In this document: in pieces, positions 1-10,709 of the stretch | How positions within the stretch are numbered: position 1 is the stretch's first letter | How the letters are laid out: every line of letters starts with the position of its first letter | Assembly: GCF_014138265.1 (NCBI RefSeq) | Contig: NZ_JACGXL010000002.1 | Coordinates: 682,001 to 746,000, forward strand | Direction: 5' to 3' | Source of the DNA: Dokdonella fugitiva | GTDB lineage: Bacteria > Pseudomonadota > Gammaproteobacteria > Xanthomonadales > Rhodanobacteraceae | Length of the DNA stretch: 64,000 nt | The notes under the pieces: generated by a model | The model's input: the letters and a program-made list of their open reading frames with translations, nothing else | What the model was told of the DNA's origin: nothing | Database searches by the model: none | Made by a program: the position numbers and the translations under genes

Positions 1-113
1 GCGACGCGCGCGCGTCGGCCGACCTGCTGCGCGTCGCCGACATGGCGCTCTATCGCGCCAAGCGCGAAGGGCGCAACCGCGTCGTCCGCGCGGCCGATGT
101 CGGGGATGCCTGA
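1..113 (+). CDS. Diguanylate cyclase (GGDEF) C-terminus, partial
   Basis: Only the last 36 codons are present; the gene begins before the window and is read from base 3 to TGA at 111-113. The visible protein contains ADMALYRAKREGRNRV, the usual C-terminal helix of GGDEF domains, where the A-D-x-A-L-Y-x-A-K motif follows the active-site half. Such enzymes make cyclic di-GMP from two GTP molecules. The GGDEF signature, sensor region and any second domain lie outside the window, so activity cannot be judged. It converges on the DUF938 methyltransferase with a gap of only 9 bp. Confidence 0.8.
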   Translation, partial: DARASADLLRVADMALYRAKREGRNRVVRAADVGDA

Positions 114-122
114 GCGGCGCGC

Positions 123-734
123 TCAGGCCCGTTGCCAGAGCAGCAGGCGGTTGTTCGCCGGCATCGCGACGTCGGCGACGAACGCGAAGCCCGCGGCGCG
201 CGCGAGCGCGTCGACGGCGGCGACGTCGCGCAGGCCCATGTGCGGTGCGCGTGACCTCAGCAACGCGTCGAAGTCCGCGTTGCTCTCGCTGGTGTGGTGG
301 CCGTCGACGTCGAACGGGCCGTAGATCGCGAGCTTGGCGTCGCGCGTCGCCAGCGCCGGCAGCGCTTCGAACAGCGCCTCCACCTCCACCCAGGCCATGA
401 TGTGCAGCGTGTTCGCGCTGAACAGCGCGTCGAACGGACCGCTCGGCCACGGCCCGCTCGCGACGTCGAGCAGCAGCGGTGCGGGCGTGTTCTGCAGCGC
501 CGCCGCGGCGAGCCAGGCACCGATCCCGGGCAGGTTCTCGACGCGGTCGGAACATTGCCAGGCGAGCGCGGGCAGTGCCCCGGCGAAATGCACGGCGTGC
601 TGCCCGGTACCGCTGCCGATCTCCAGCACGCGGCGCCGATCGGCGAACCAGTCGCGCAGCACGCCGAGGATCGGCTCGCGGTTGCGCTCGCAGGCGGCCG
701 AGTACGGTTTGTCGTCGCTCGCGTTGTCGTCCAT
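123..734 (-). CDS. DUF938 family SAM-dependent methyltransferase-like protein
   Basis: The 203-residue protein has a class I methyltransferase fold signature: LEIGSGTGQH at residues 37-46 is motif I (the SAM-binding loop), preceded by a family-typical N-terminus with ERNREPIL. A later stretch, SANTLHIM, matches the post-motif region of DUF938 proteins. Length agrees with the family (about 200 aa). The reading frame stays open far upstream, but ATG at 734 gives the normal N-terminus and lies 78 bp from the divergent start at 813. The substrate of DUF938 proteins is unknown to me. Family assignment is firm, function is not. Confidence 0.85.
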   Translation of the reverse strand: MDDNASDDKPYSAACERNREPILGVLRDWFADRRRVLEIGSGTGQHAVHFAGALPALAWQCSDRVENLPGIGAWLAAAALQNTPAPLLLDVASGPWPSGPFDALFSANTLHIMAWVEVEALFEALPALATRDAKLAIYGPFDVDGHHTSESNADFDALLRSRAPHMGLRDVAAVDALARAAGFAFVADVAMPANNRLLLWQRA

Positions 735-812
735 CACGCGAGTGTGCCCGACGCGGCCCGCGCGGGACAGTTCCTGTGCGATGCTTGCCGCGGTCCCGTC
801 GACGGTGCGCGC

Positions 813-2042
813 ATGCTCAACCGGCTCTGGTTCGGCTTCTTCCTCGTCGCGGCGCTCGCCGCGCTCGCGCAATGGCTGCTCGGCGGCAACCCCGGCGTGT
901 TCGCCGCGATGGTGGCGAGCCTGTTCGACATGGCCAAGCTCGCGGTCGAAGTGATGATCCTGCTGTTCGGCACGCTCACGCTCTGGCTCGGCTTCCTGCG
1001 CATCGCCGAACAGGCCGGGCTCATCGAGCGCCTCGCACGGCTGCTCGGCCCGTTGTTCGCGCGCCTCATGCCGGGCGTACCGCGCGGCCACCCGGCGATC
1101 GGCCTGATCACGCTCAACTTCGCCGCCAACGTGCTCGGCCTCGACAACGCGGCGACGCCGATCGGCCTGCGCGCGATGCGCGAATTGCAGACGCTCAATC
1201 CGAGCGAGACGACCGCGAGCGACGCGCAGATCCTGTTCATCGTGCTGAATGCGTCGTCGCTGACCCTGCTGCCGGTGTCGGTCTTCATGTACCGCGCGCA
1301 GGCCGGCGCGCACGATCCGACCCTCGTGTTCGTGCCGATCCTGCTCGCGACGAGTGCGTCGACCCTGGCCGGCCTGCTCGCCGTCGCGTTCATGCAGAAG
1401 ATCAAGCTGCGCGATCCGCTCGTGCTGGTCTGCCTGCTCGCAGTCGCGGTGCTGCTCAGCGCGTTCATCAGCGTGCTGCTCGCGCTGCCGGCGGCGGCGC
1501 TCGCGCCGCTGTCGTCGCTGCTCGGCAACTTCACCCTCTTCGCGATCGTGTTCGCGTTTCTCGCGGTCGGCGCGTGGCGCAAGGTGCCGGTGTACGAGAG
1601 TTTCGTCGAGGGCGCGCGCCAGGGCTTCGAGGTCGCGCGCGACCTGCTGCCGTACCTCGTCGCGATGCTCTGCGCGGTCGGCGTGCTGCGTGCTTCGGGT
1701 GCGCTCGACTTCGCCCTCGACGGCGTGCGCGGGTGCGTGCAGGCGCTCGGCCTCGACGCGCGCTTCGTCGACGCGTTGCCGACCGCGCTGGTCAAGCCGT
1801 TCTCCGGCAGCGCCGCGCGCGCGATGCTGATCGAGACGATGAAGACGCACGGTGCGGACAGCTTCCCCGCGCTACTCGCGGCGACGGTGCAGGGCAGCAC
1901 CGAGACGACGTTCTACGTGCTCGCGGTCTACTTCGGCGCAGTCGGCATCCGCCGTACGCGGCATGCGGTCGGCTGCGCGCTGCTGGCCGACCTCGCCGGG
2001 GTGCTCGCGTCGATCGCGGTGTGCTACTGGTTCTTCGGCTGA
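813..2042 (+). CDS. Fused SpmA/SpmB-like nucleoside recognition (Gate) membrane protein
   Basis: This 409-residue polytopic protein starts with a membrane helix and carries two Gate/nucleoside-recognition halves. The first, around residues 40-150, includes NFAANVLGLDNAATPIG. The second, around residues 270-390, includes PFSGSAARAML and GSTETTFYVLAVYFG. In Bacillus these halves are separate spore maturation proteins SpmA and SpmB; in many Gram-negatives they are one chain, as here. The family is membrane-embedded and probably transports or senses a small solute, but its role outside sporulation is unknown. ATG 813 is chosen because it begins the hydrophobic N-terminus; the frame is open further upstream without homologous sequence. 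Confidence 0.85.
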   Translation: MLNRLWFGFFLVAALAALAQWLLGGNPGVFAAMVASLFDMAKLAVEVMILLFGTLTLWLGFLRIAEQAGLIERLARLLGPLFARLMPGVPRGHPAIGLITLNFAANVLGLDNAATPIGLRAMRELQTLNPSETTASDAQILFIVLNASSLTLLPVSVFMYRAQAGAHDPTLVFVPILLATSASTLAGLLAVAFMQKIKLRDPLVLVCLLAVAVLLSAFISVLLALPAAALAPLSSLLGNFTLFAIVFAFLAVGAWRKVPVYESFVEGARQGFEVARDLLPYLVAMLCAVGVLRASGALDFALDGVRGCVQALGLDARFVDALPTALVKPFSGSAARAMLIETMKTHGADSFPALLAATVQGSTETTFYVLAVYFGAVGIRRTRHAVGCALLADLAGVLASIAVCYWFFG

Positions 2043-2045
2043 ACA

Positions 2046-2074
2046 TTGCATGTGCAACGCCCTACGCGGATAAT
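2046..2074 (+). promoter_or_regulatory. Sigma-70 promoter with overlapping palindrome for the RES/Xre operon
   Basis: TTGCAT (2046-2051) and GATAAT (2069-2074) are separated by exactly 17 bp, giving a good -35/-10 pair with predicted start near 2081, about 30 bp before the antitoxin ATG. The -35 box lies inside the inverted repeat TTGCA-TG-TGCAA (2046-2057), and a third TTGCA follows at 2074-2078. Xre/ParS antitoxins commonly repress their own operon through such sites, so autoregulation is a reasonable inference. The region is strikingly AT-rich for this genome. Confidence 0.6.
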
Positions 2075-2109
2075 TGCAGCTGAACGAGACCGCCACCGGC
2101 GCCACCGCG

Positions 2110-2493
2110 ATGAATCCGTCCGCTGCCCGCAAGTCCGCCGCCGCGCCCGACCCGGGCCGCGTGCTCACCCGGGCCGCCCTGCGCGCGGCGGAAATCCTCG
2201 ACGTGCCTCAGCGCACGCTCGCCGAGATCATCGGCGTGAGTCCCTCGACGATCTCGCGCGCGGCGCGCGCGCCGCTCGACCCGGCGAGCAAGCCCGGCCA
2301 GCTCGCCGCACTGTGGGTGCGCGTGTTCCGTTCGCTCGACGCGATCGTCGGCTCGAACGATGCCGCGGCACGCGCGTGGCTCACCACCGCGAACGCGGCC
2401 TTCGGCGGCACGCGCCCGCTCGAACGCATGCGCGACGCCGAAGGCCTCGTGCACGTGCTGCACTACCTCGACAGCGCGCGCGCGCGCCTGTGA
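2110..2493 (+). CDS. Xre/MbcA/ParS-family antitoxin (DUF2384)
   Basis: The 127-residue protein has a central helix-turn-helix (about residues 35-60, with LAEIIGVSPSTISR). It is followed by a MbcA/ParS toxin-binding domain that includes ALWVRVFRSLDAIVG and a C-terminal LHYLDSAR. The family neutralises RES-domain toxins by blocking the active site with its C-terminus and represses the operon through the HTH. A TTG at 2074 is in frame, but it sits in the predicted -10 box, so ATG 2110 is preferred. The toxin gene begins 61 bp after its stop, the usual antitoxin-first order. Confidence 0.85.
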   Translation: MNPSAARKSAAAPDPGRVLTRAALRAAEILDVPQRTLAEIIGVSPSTISRAARAPLDPASKPGQLAALWVRVFRSLDAIVGSNDAAARAWLTTANAAFGGTRPLERMRDAEGLVHVLHYLDSARARL

Positions 2494-2554
2494 GCGCGTC
2501 GCGGCTCCTGCGACGGGACCTCGCCAGGATGCCGCGTGAGCCGAGGTCCCTCGC

Positions 2555-3310
2555 ATGAACATCCCGACCCTCGACGCGCTGCGCAAGGCGGCGCGCCGCA
2601 TCAGCATGAAGCCGTGGCGCGTGGTCGAAGCGCAGCACCGCGCGTCGACGATGCGCCTGGTCGACACGCTCGCCGAGCAGCGCGTGCTCGAGGACCTGCT
2701 CGAGGCGGGCAAGCCGCCGCTGCCGGCCGAGGCGGCACATCTGCACTACCTGCTGGCCACGCCGTTCCGCTATCCGGCGCCGCCGCCCGCGGGTTCGCGC
2801 TTCCGCGGCATCGGCGATCCCGGCGTCTGGTACGGCGCCGCGGCCGTGCACACCGCGCTCGCCGAGGTCGCCTACTGGCGCCTGCGCTTCCTCGCCGATT
2901 CGCCCGCGACGCCGGACCTGCCGCCGGTGCCGCACACGGTGTTCCGGGCCGCGGTCGCCGGCCAGGCGATCGTGCTCGGCGACGCGCCGTTCGCGCGCCA
3001 GAGCACATTGTGGCAAGACCCGGCCAGCTACGTCGCGACGCAGGCACTCGCGCGCGGCGCGCGCGAGGCGGGCATCGCGCTGATCCGCTACGCGTCGGTG
3101 CGCGATCCGCAGCACCGCGCGTGTGCCGCGGTGCTCACGCCGAAGGCGTTCCGCGCGAGCGAGCCGCTCGAGCAGCACGGTTGGCTCATCAAGGTCACGC
3201 GCGCCCGCGTGCTCGCGCAGACGAGCTTCGGCACCGAGCGTGTCGCGTTCGAGGCGAGCGAGCTCGGCTTCGCCGTCGGCGCGGGGATGAAGGCGGAAGA
3301 GCGGAGCTGA
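2555..3310 (+). CDS. RES-domain toxin
   Basis: The 251-residue protein contains a RES domain: GSRFRGIGDPGVWYGA at about residues 80-95, then ALAEVAYWR with Glu near 104. Arg82/Arg84, Tyr93 and Glu104 are spaced like the conserved R-Y-E set of RES toxins, which arrest growth by degrading NAD+. It is longer than minimal RES toxins (about 150-160 aa), with extra residues at the N-terminus (1-65) and a C-terminal extension. It follows the Xre/ParS antitoxin gene and is probably cotranscribed from the promoter at 2046. Confidence in the family is high; NAD+ degradation is inferred from the family. Confidence 0.85.
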   Translation: MNIPTLDALRKAARRISMKPWRVVEAQHRASTMRLVDTLAEQRVLEDLLEAGKPPLPAEAAHLHYLLATPFRYPAPPPAGSRFRGIGDPGVWYGAAAVHTALAEVAYWRLRFLADSPATPDLPPVPHTVFRAAVAGQAIVLGDAPFARQSTLWQDPASYVATQALARGAREAGIALIRYASVRDPQHRACAAVLTPKAFRASEPLEQHGWLIKVTRARVLAQTSFGTERVAFEASELGFAVGAGMKAEERS

Positions 3311-3343
3311 AAGATTTCAGGCTTTCGCCGTTTCCACTGCCGG

Positions 3344-6292
<2,949 letters not shown>

Positions 6293-6356
6293 CGCGGTTC
6301 CCCCGGAGGCCGCTCCATCGGCCAGCGATAACGCCGTTGCGCCCGCGGCGCGGACA

Positions 6357-6905
6357 TCATTCGAGCGCGGACAGCAGGAATGCGCGCGCGTAGCGCCAGT
6401 CGCGGTCGATCGTGCGCCGCGTCAGGCCGAGCAGCTCGGCGACCTGCTCCGGCGAGAGGCCGGCGAACCAGCGCAGTTCGACCACGCGCGCGGCGCGCGC
6501 GTCGACCTGCTCGAGCTTGGTCAACGCTTCCTCCAGCGCGAGCGCCTGCTCGGCGCTTTCGACCTGCGGATGCAGCGCCTCGCTGCCGGTGAGGCTCATG
6601 CGGATCCAGTCGCCGCCGGCCTTCTGGCGCATGCGGTCGCGCGCGCGGTCGGCGAGCAGATGGCGCATCGCGCGCGCGGCGTAGGAGAAGAACTGCGCCG
6701 GATGCTCGAACGCGAGCTCGCGCCCGGTGTTCACGCGCAGCCAGAGTTCATGCACGAGCGCGGTCGTGTCGAGCGTGCCGCGCGAGCCGCGCGCGAGCTG
6801 CCGACTCGCCATCGCCTTGAGCCGGTCGTAGACGGCGTCGAACAGCGCCCCGACGGGCTGGGCTTGCGCGGCGGTCTCGGCCGGGTTCGGTTCGCTTGCG
6901 GACAT
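6357..6905 (-). CDS. ECF-family sigma factor (Sigma70_ECF type)
   Basis: The 182-residue protein has sigma region 2 (about 20-90, with LVHELWLRV and MRHLLADRARDRMRQK). Region 4 is at about 125-180, where LSPEQVAELLGLTRRTIDRDWRYARAFL forms the -35-binding HTH. The RTxxRDWxxARA ending is typical of the ECF group encoded beside Ser/Thr kinases and lacking a classical anti-sigma factor. It sits just upstream of the TPR kinase gene. A GTG at 6911 is possible, but ATG 6905 is taken. In this group the sigma factor may be controlled by kinase phosphorylation; that is inference here. A close paralogue lies at 44082-44639. Confidence 0.85.
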   Translation of the reverse strand: MSASEPNPAETAAQAQPVGALFDAVYDRLKAMASRQLARGSRGTLDTTALVHELWLRVNTGRELAFEHPAQFFSYAARAMRHLLADRARDRMRQKAGGDWIRMSLTGSEALHPQVESAEQALALEEALTKLEQVDARAARVVELRWFAGLSPEQVAELLGLTRRTIDRDWRYARAFLLSALE

Positions 6906-7008
6906 GACCACCTCGCGCGGACACCGTGCAGTGTAGCGCGCGCGTTCCGCGCAGGCGAAAGGCGCGCGCGTGGGGCCGTAGCGGGCCGCCGCGCGCGCAA
7001 GCGAAGCC

Positions 7009-7296
7009 TCAGTGGCCGCTGTCGGTCGCGTCCTTGACCGCGGCGGCGGCCTTGTCCTTCGCCATGTCGACGGCCTCGTCCTTCACCGCGCCGGTGGCCG
7101 CACCGCCGAGTGCCGAACCGCCGACCGCCGCGCCCGCGACGGCCGCGCCGCTGCCAGTATCGCCACCGACCAGGGTGGCGGCCTTGTCATTGGCGAGATC
7201 GACCGCCTTGTCCTTGGCCGCGTCGGTGGTGGCGTCCTGCGCGGACGCGACGACGGCGGCGCCGAGGGCCAGGCAACACACGAGCACGCGCTTCAT
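7009..7296 (-). CDS. Small secreted Ala/Gly-rich AKDKA-repeat protein
   Basis: The 95-residue product starts with a clear signal peptide (MKRVLVCCLALGAAVVASAQ). The mature part has two amphipathic lysine/aspartate blocks (AAKDKAVDLANDKA near the front, DMAKDKAAAAVKDA near the end) around a glycine/alanine-rich centre. The composition is reminiscent of small hydrophilic stress or envelope proteins, but I do not recognise a named family. ATG 7296 is preceded by AGGGAG at a good distance, which fixes the start although the frame extends to 7359. It is probably monocistronic. Confidence 0.7.
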   Translation of the reverse strand: MKRVLVCCLALGAAVVASAQDATTDAAKDKAVDLANDKAATLVGGDTGSGAAVAGAAVGGSALGGAATGAVKDEAVDMAKDKAAAAVKDATDSGH

Positions 7297-7401
7297 CGCA
7301 ACTCCCTGTCTCCGTTGGGGGGAGACCACGCTACGCCGCGCGCACCGCGCGATCGCCAAGTTTCGTGCGGTGATCGAGCGCGTTGCAGAAGTTCGCCATC
7401 G

Positions 7402-7602
7402 TCACGCGACGGGGCGGCCGCGCAGCACCCGCGCCGGCAGCAGGATGATGCCGCGCAGCAGCTCGAATACGCCCTCGACCGCGAGGCCGAGCAGACGGAA
7501 CGGCAACAGCAGCAGCCACACGAGCGGGTACAGCACCAGCGCGAGCAGCGCGAGCGGCCAGCAGAACACCAGCAGCAGCAACCACAGCACGAAGGTCAAC
7601 AT
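7402..7602 (-). CDS. Small inner-membrane protein, 66 aa
   Basis: The predicted peptide is almost entirely hydrophobic (LTFVLWLLLLVFCWPLALL, then PLVWLLLLPFRLLGL) and ends with a basic tail (ARVLRGRP), implying one or two membrane helices. A GTG at 7614 is in frame, but ATG 7602 has GGAG about 8 bases upstream and is preferred. No family is recognised with certainty. Function is unknown; codon bias matches the neighbours, which supports it being a real gene. Confidence 0.6.
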   Translation of the reverse strand: MLTFVLWLLLLVFCWPLALLALVLYPLVWLLLLPFRLLGLAVEGVFELLRGIILLPARVLRGRPVA

Positions 7603-7725
7603 CGACGTCTCCACGATGCCGGAACCGCTCCGGCGCAGCCATCCTCGCAGAATGGGGGCGCCGCACCAGTGTCGAAAGGGAGCCTTGAAAACCCGCGCGC
7701 CGGACCCGCGGCCCAGCGTGCGCGA

Positions 7726-9051
7726 TCACTCGCGTTGCGGCGCAGGCTGGACGACGAGCTCGTCGGCGTCGGACACGACCGCGGGTTCGATCGTCGCGAC
7801 GGCGGGCGCCGGGTACGTGACCGGCGGGAGGTGCCCGATCGTGCGCCACGCGATGATCCAGCCGAGGCCGACCATCGCCGCCGAGATCGCGAACGTGACG
7901 CCGGCCCAGGCGTCGTGCAGGTGCGCGCCGGTGACTGCGGCGAACGCGCGCGTGAAGATCGTCGGCGCGATGATGCCGGCGATGCTCGACAGGCTCGCGA
8001 CCGCGCCCTGCAGCCGTCCCTGCTCGGTCGGGTCGACGTGGTGGGTCATCATCGCCTGCGCCGCGGGCGTCGCCACGCCCCACAGCGCGGCGACCGGCAT
8101 GGCGGCCCAGAACCAGTAGCCGGTCGGCGCCAGTGCATACAGCATGAACCCGAGCGTGCCGCAGCCGAGGCCGAGCATGAGCGCGCGCCGTTCGCCGAGC
8201 GAGCCGACGATCTTCTTGATCAGCACGCCCTGCACGATCGCCGCGAGCACGCCGACCGCGGCGAGGGTGTAGCCGACCATCTGCGGTCCCCAGCCGAAGC
8301 GGTAGTCGGCGTACAGCACGAACGTGCTCGGATACACCATGTGCGCGAGCGCCATCAGGAACAGCACGCCGACGAGGCCGAGCACCTGCGGGTAGCGCGA
8401 CAACAGGCGCAGCGAGCCGACCGGATTGGCGTGGCGCCAGTCGAAGCGCGGCGAGCGCTTTTCCGGGGGCAGCGATTCGGGCAGCACGAACAGGCCGTAG
8501 ACGAAGTTCGCGAGGCAGAGCACGACCGCGACCCAGAATGGCGCGCGCTGGTTGATCTCGCCGAGGAAACCACCGATCGCCGGGGCGATCACGAAGCCGA
8601 TGCCGAACGCCATGCCGATCATGCCGAACGCCTGCGCGCGCTTGTTCGGCGGCGTGACGTCGGCGACGTAGGCGTTGGCGGTGCTGAAGCTCGCCGCGGT
8701 GATGCCGGAGATGATGCGGCCGATGAACAGCAGCGGCAGCGAATGGACCATCGCCATCATGAGGAAGTCGAGGCCGAGCCCGAGATTCGAGGCGAGGATC
8801 ACCTTGCGTCGGCCGAAGCGGTCCGACAGCGCGCCCTGCACGGGCGTGAACAGGAACTGCATCGCCATGAACACCGTGGCGAACCAGCCGTACCAGACCG
8901 CGGCGCGCGAGACATCGCCGCCGAGGAAGCTCTGGATCAGGTGCGGCAGCACGGGAATGATGAGGCCGAACGACAGGATGTCGATCAGCACCGTCACGAA
9001 GATGAAGATCAGCGCGGCACGACGTGGCGCGGCAGGGGCGATCGGATCCAT
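7726..9051 (-). CDS. MFS transporter of the TCR/Tet (tetracycline efflux-like) family
   Basis: The 441-residue protein shows a 12-helix major facilitator pattern. Motif A, GALSDRFGRRKVILAS, lies in the loop after helix 2 at about residues 70-85. FGLIIPVLPHLIQSFLGG is typical of TetA-like drug:H+ antiporters, and GFVIAPAIGGFLGE is motif C, the antiporter signature. Length agrees with the Tet family (about 400 aa plus a 40-residue polar tail). Substrate is not predictable: chromosomal members often do not confer tetracycline resistance. ATG 9051 starts the family N-terminus (MDPIAPAAPRRAALIFIF). A minus-strand TATCGT near 9082 could be its -10 box. The 270 bp between it and folE contain nothing else recognisable. 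Confidence 0.88.
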   Translation of the reverse strand: MDPIAPAAPRRAALIFIFVTVLIDILSFGLIIPVLPHLIQSFLGGDVSRAAVWYGWFATVFMAMQFLFTPVQGALSDRFGRRKVILASNLGLGLDFLMMAMVHSLPLLFIGRIISGITAASFSTANAYVADVTPPNKRAQAFGMIGMAFGIGFVIAPAIGGFLGEINQRAPFWVAVVLCLANFVYGLFVLPESLPPEKRSPRFDWRHANPVGSLRLLSRYPQVLGLVGVLFLMALAHMVYPSTFVLYADYRFGWGPQMVGYTLAAVGVLAAIVQGVLIKKIVGSLGERRALMLGLGCGTLGFMLYALAPTGYWFWAAMPVAALWGVATPAAQAMMTHHVDPTEQGRLQGAVASLSSIAGIIAPTIFTRAFAAVTGAHLHDAWAGVTFAISAAMVGLGWIIAWRTIGHLPPVTYPAPAVATIEPAVVSDADELVVQPAPQRE

Positions 9052-9321
9052 TGCAGGGGCGGCCGGCGGGCGAAAGCACGCACGATAGCCGATCCGCGTC
9101 GCGCCCGCGCGTCGCGCATTGCTCGTTCGCGCGCGTCGCCTCGTATGGCATGTCGCCGTGGCGCCGGCCGGCGCAGGTCCGGCGCGCTCGGCAGATCGGC
9201 GCGCGTGCGGCTTGGCAGGCGACATCGCGATCGATTGATCGAGGCCGCTGCGGATTGCGCGAGCCAGACGCCGTGCGTTCGCGCGAGCGCTTCCCGCGGC
9301 CGCGATCAGGGGCGATCGCCG

Positions 9322-9939
9322 TCAGCCGTGCCCGTCGATGTCGATGAAGCGCAGGAATTCCGCGCGCGTGCGCGCGTCCTCGCGGAACGTGCCGAGCATC
9401 TGGCTCGTGATCATCGACACGCCGGTCTTGTGCACGCCGCGGGTGGTCATGCACTGGTGCGTCGCGTCGATGACGACGCCGACGCCGCGCGGCTTGAGCA
9501 CCATGCCGATGCAGTGCGCGATCTGCGCGGTGAGCTTCTCCTGCACCTGGAACCGGCGCGCGTACGCGTCGACCACGCGCGCGAGCTTGGAGATGCCGAC
9601 GACCTTGTCGGTCGGCAGGTAGCCGACGTGCGCGCGGCCGATGATCGGCGCCATGTGGTGTTCGCAGAACGACTCGAAATGGATGTCGCGCAGCACGATC
9701 ATCTCGTCGTAGCCGGCGACCTCCTCGAACGTGCGGCCGAGGTACTCGGCCGGATCGATCGCGTAGCCGGAGAACCAGTCGCGATACGCTTCGGCGACGC
9801 GCTTGGGCGTGTCGATCAGTCCTTCGCGGCGCGGATCCTCGCCGGCCCAGCGCAGCAGCACGCGCACCGCGTCTTCGGCCTGCGCCTGCGTCACGGCTGG
9901 CGGCGGTGGGGTCTTCTTCGTGCGCACGGTCTTCTTCAT
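9322..9939 (-). CDS. folE: GTP cyclohydrolase I
   Basis: The 205-residue enzyme catalyses GTP to 7,8-dihydroneopterin triphosphate, the first step of folate and tetrahydropterin synthesis. The zinc and active-site residues are visible: Cys92 with His94/His95 in [11 protein letters not shown], and Cys163 in [19 protein letters not shown] and GISKLAR are further family blocks. This is the canonical zinc form, not the FolE2 type. A pterin supply is relevant to phhA at 17545, which needs a reduced pterin cofactor. ATG 9939 gives the lysine-rich N-terminus; the frame is open upstream without family similarity. Confidence 0.95.
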   Translation of the reverse strand: MKKTVRTKKTPPPPAVTQAQAEDAVRVLLRWAGEDPRREGLIDTPKRVAEAYRDWFSGYAIDPAEYLGRTFEEVAGYDEMIVLRDIHFESFCEHHMAPIIGRAHVGYLPTDKVVGISKLARVVDAYARRFQVQEKLTAQIAHCIGMVLKPRGVGVVIDATHQCMTTRGVHKTGVSMITSQMLGTFREDARTRAEFLRFIDIDGHG

Positions 9940-10010
9940 CGGCGTCGGTCGATACAGGCGGACGCGCAGTCTAGCAGCGGTGCGCCGCGCCGGCCGCGCC
10001 GCGCCGCCGT

Positions 10011-10619
10011 TCAGCGTGCGCGCGGCTTGCGCGGCGCGGCCGCGCGCCGCGCGGGCTTCGCCTCGACCGGCGCGAGCACCCACGACAGCGCGACGAGCCG
10101 GCCGCGCGGGCGTTCGGTCGCGGGCTTCTGCACGAGTTCCATCAGGCGCGCGAGCAGGCGGTTGATCTCGGCGAGCTCCGCCGCGTCGACCCAGCCCTTG
10201 CCGCGCGCGGCCCACAATTCGCGCCGCGGTCCCTCGACGACGGTGTCGGGATCGGCGAGCGCGCGCGCGAAGTCGCGGCCCGCCACGCGCAGCACGCTCG
10301 CCGCGACGCGGCCGACCGCGTCGGCATTGGCGGTCGCGCCGGGCCGGTAGCGCAGGCGCAGGCGATCGCCCTTGCGCGTGCGCGAGCGGTAGCGGCGCCC
10401 GTCGGGCGCAGCCACCTCCTCGATCAGGCCGCCTTCGGCGAGCTGGCGCAGGTGGTAGTAGAGGCCGTCGGCGGGGCGGCCGACCGCGGCCGCGAGTTCG
10501 GCCACGCTGGCCGCGTCGCCGAGCGCCTCGAGCGTGTCGACGATCTCGATGCGCGTCGGCGAGGCGAGCAGGGCGATCTCGTCCGCGTCCTCGATCAGCG
10601 CCGTGCGGATCCGTGCCAT
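10011..10619 (-). CDS. ArsR-like winged-helix transcriptional regulator
   Basis: The 202-residue protein begins with a winged HTH (about residues 15-80: [47 protein letters not shown]). It is followed by a C-terminal ligand or dimerisation domain of about 110 residues and a basic AT-hook-like tail ([14 protein letters not shown]). No metal-binding CxC motif is visible. The gene is divergent from the retropepsin-PDZ gene at 10710, and the shared 90-bp gap contains an AT-rich inverted repeat. Regulation of itself and that neighbour is therefore the simplest hypothesis. ATG 10619 is chosen over a TTG at 10652, which lies inside the operator. Confidence 0.8.
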   Translation of the reverse strand: MARIRTALIEDADEIALLASPTRIEIVDTLEALGDAASVAELAAAVGRPADGLYYHLRQLAEGGLIEEVAAPDGRRYRSRTRKGDRLRLRYRPGATANADAVGRVAASVLRVAGRDFARALADPDTVVEGPRRELWAARGKGWVDAAELAEINRLLARLMELVQKPATERPRGRLVALSWVLAPVEAKPARRAAAPRKPRAR

Positions 10620-10634
10620 CGGTTGGGTTGCCTC

Positions 10635-10666
10635 GTTTGAAATTCGATGCAATTATTCAAACAATG
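10635..10666. promoter_or_regulatory. Divergent promoters overlapping inverted repeat (putative operator)
   Basis: A perfect 7-bp inverted repeat GTTTGAA (10635-10641) / TTCAAAC (10656-10662) with a 14-bp spacer sits between divergent genes. For the plus-strand gene, TTGAAA (10637-10642) and AACAAT (10660-10665) are 17 bp apart. For the minus strand, an AATAAT -10 box lies within the same repeat, 17 bp downstream of a TTGCGC. A regulator bound here could control both directions. The short AT-rich island in GC-rich surroundings is obvious by eye. Confidence 0.55.
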
Positions 10667-10709
10667 ACGGCGCCGCGCAAGGGCGTGCGCCGCGATCGAG
10701 GAGAAGACG

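Noticed and set aside
123-1850. Long overlapping open frames on opposite strands
   Set aside because: In DNA of this GC content stops are rare, so shadow frames stay open. Their products are arginine-rich, lack domain motifs and conflict with well-supported genes. Treated likewise throughout.
2074-2109. TTG at 2074 as antitoxin start
   Set aside because: It lies in the predicted -10 box, and ATG 2110 gives the family-like N-terminus.
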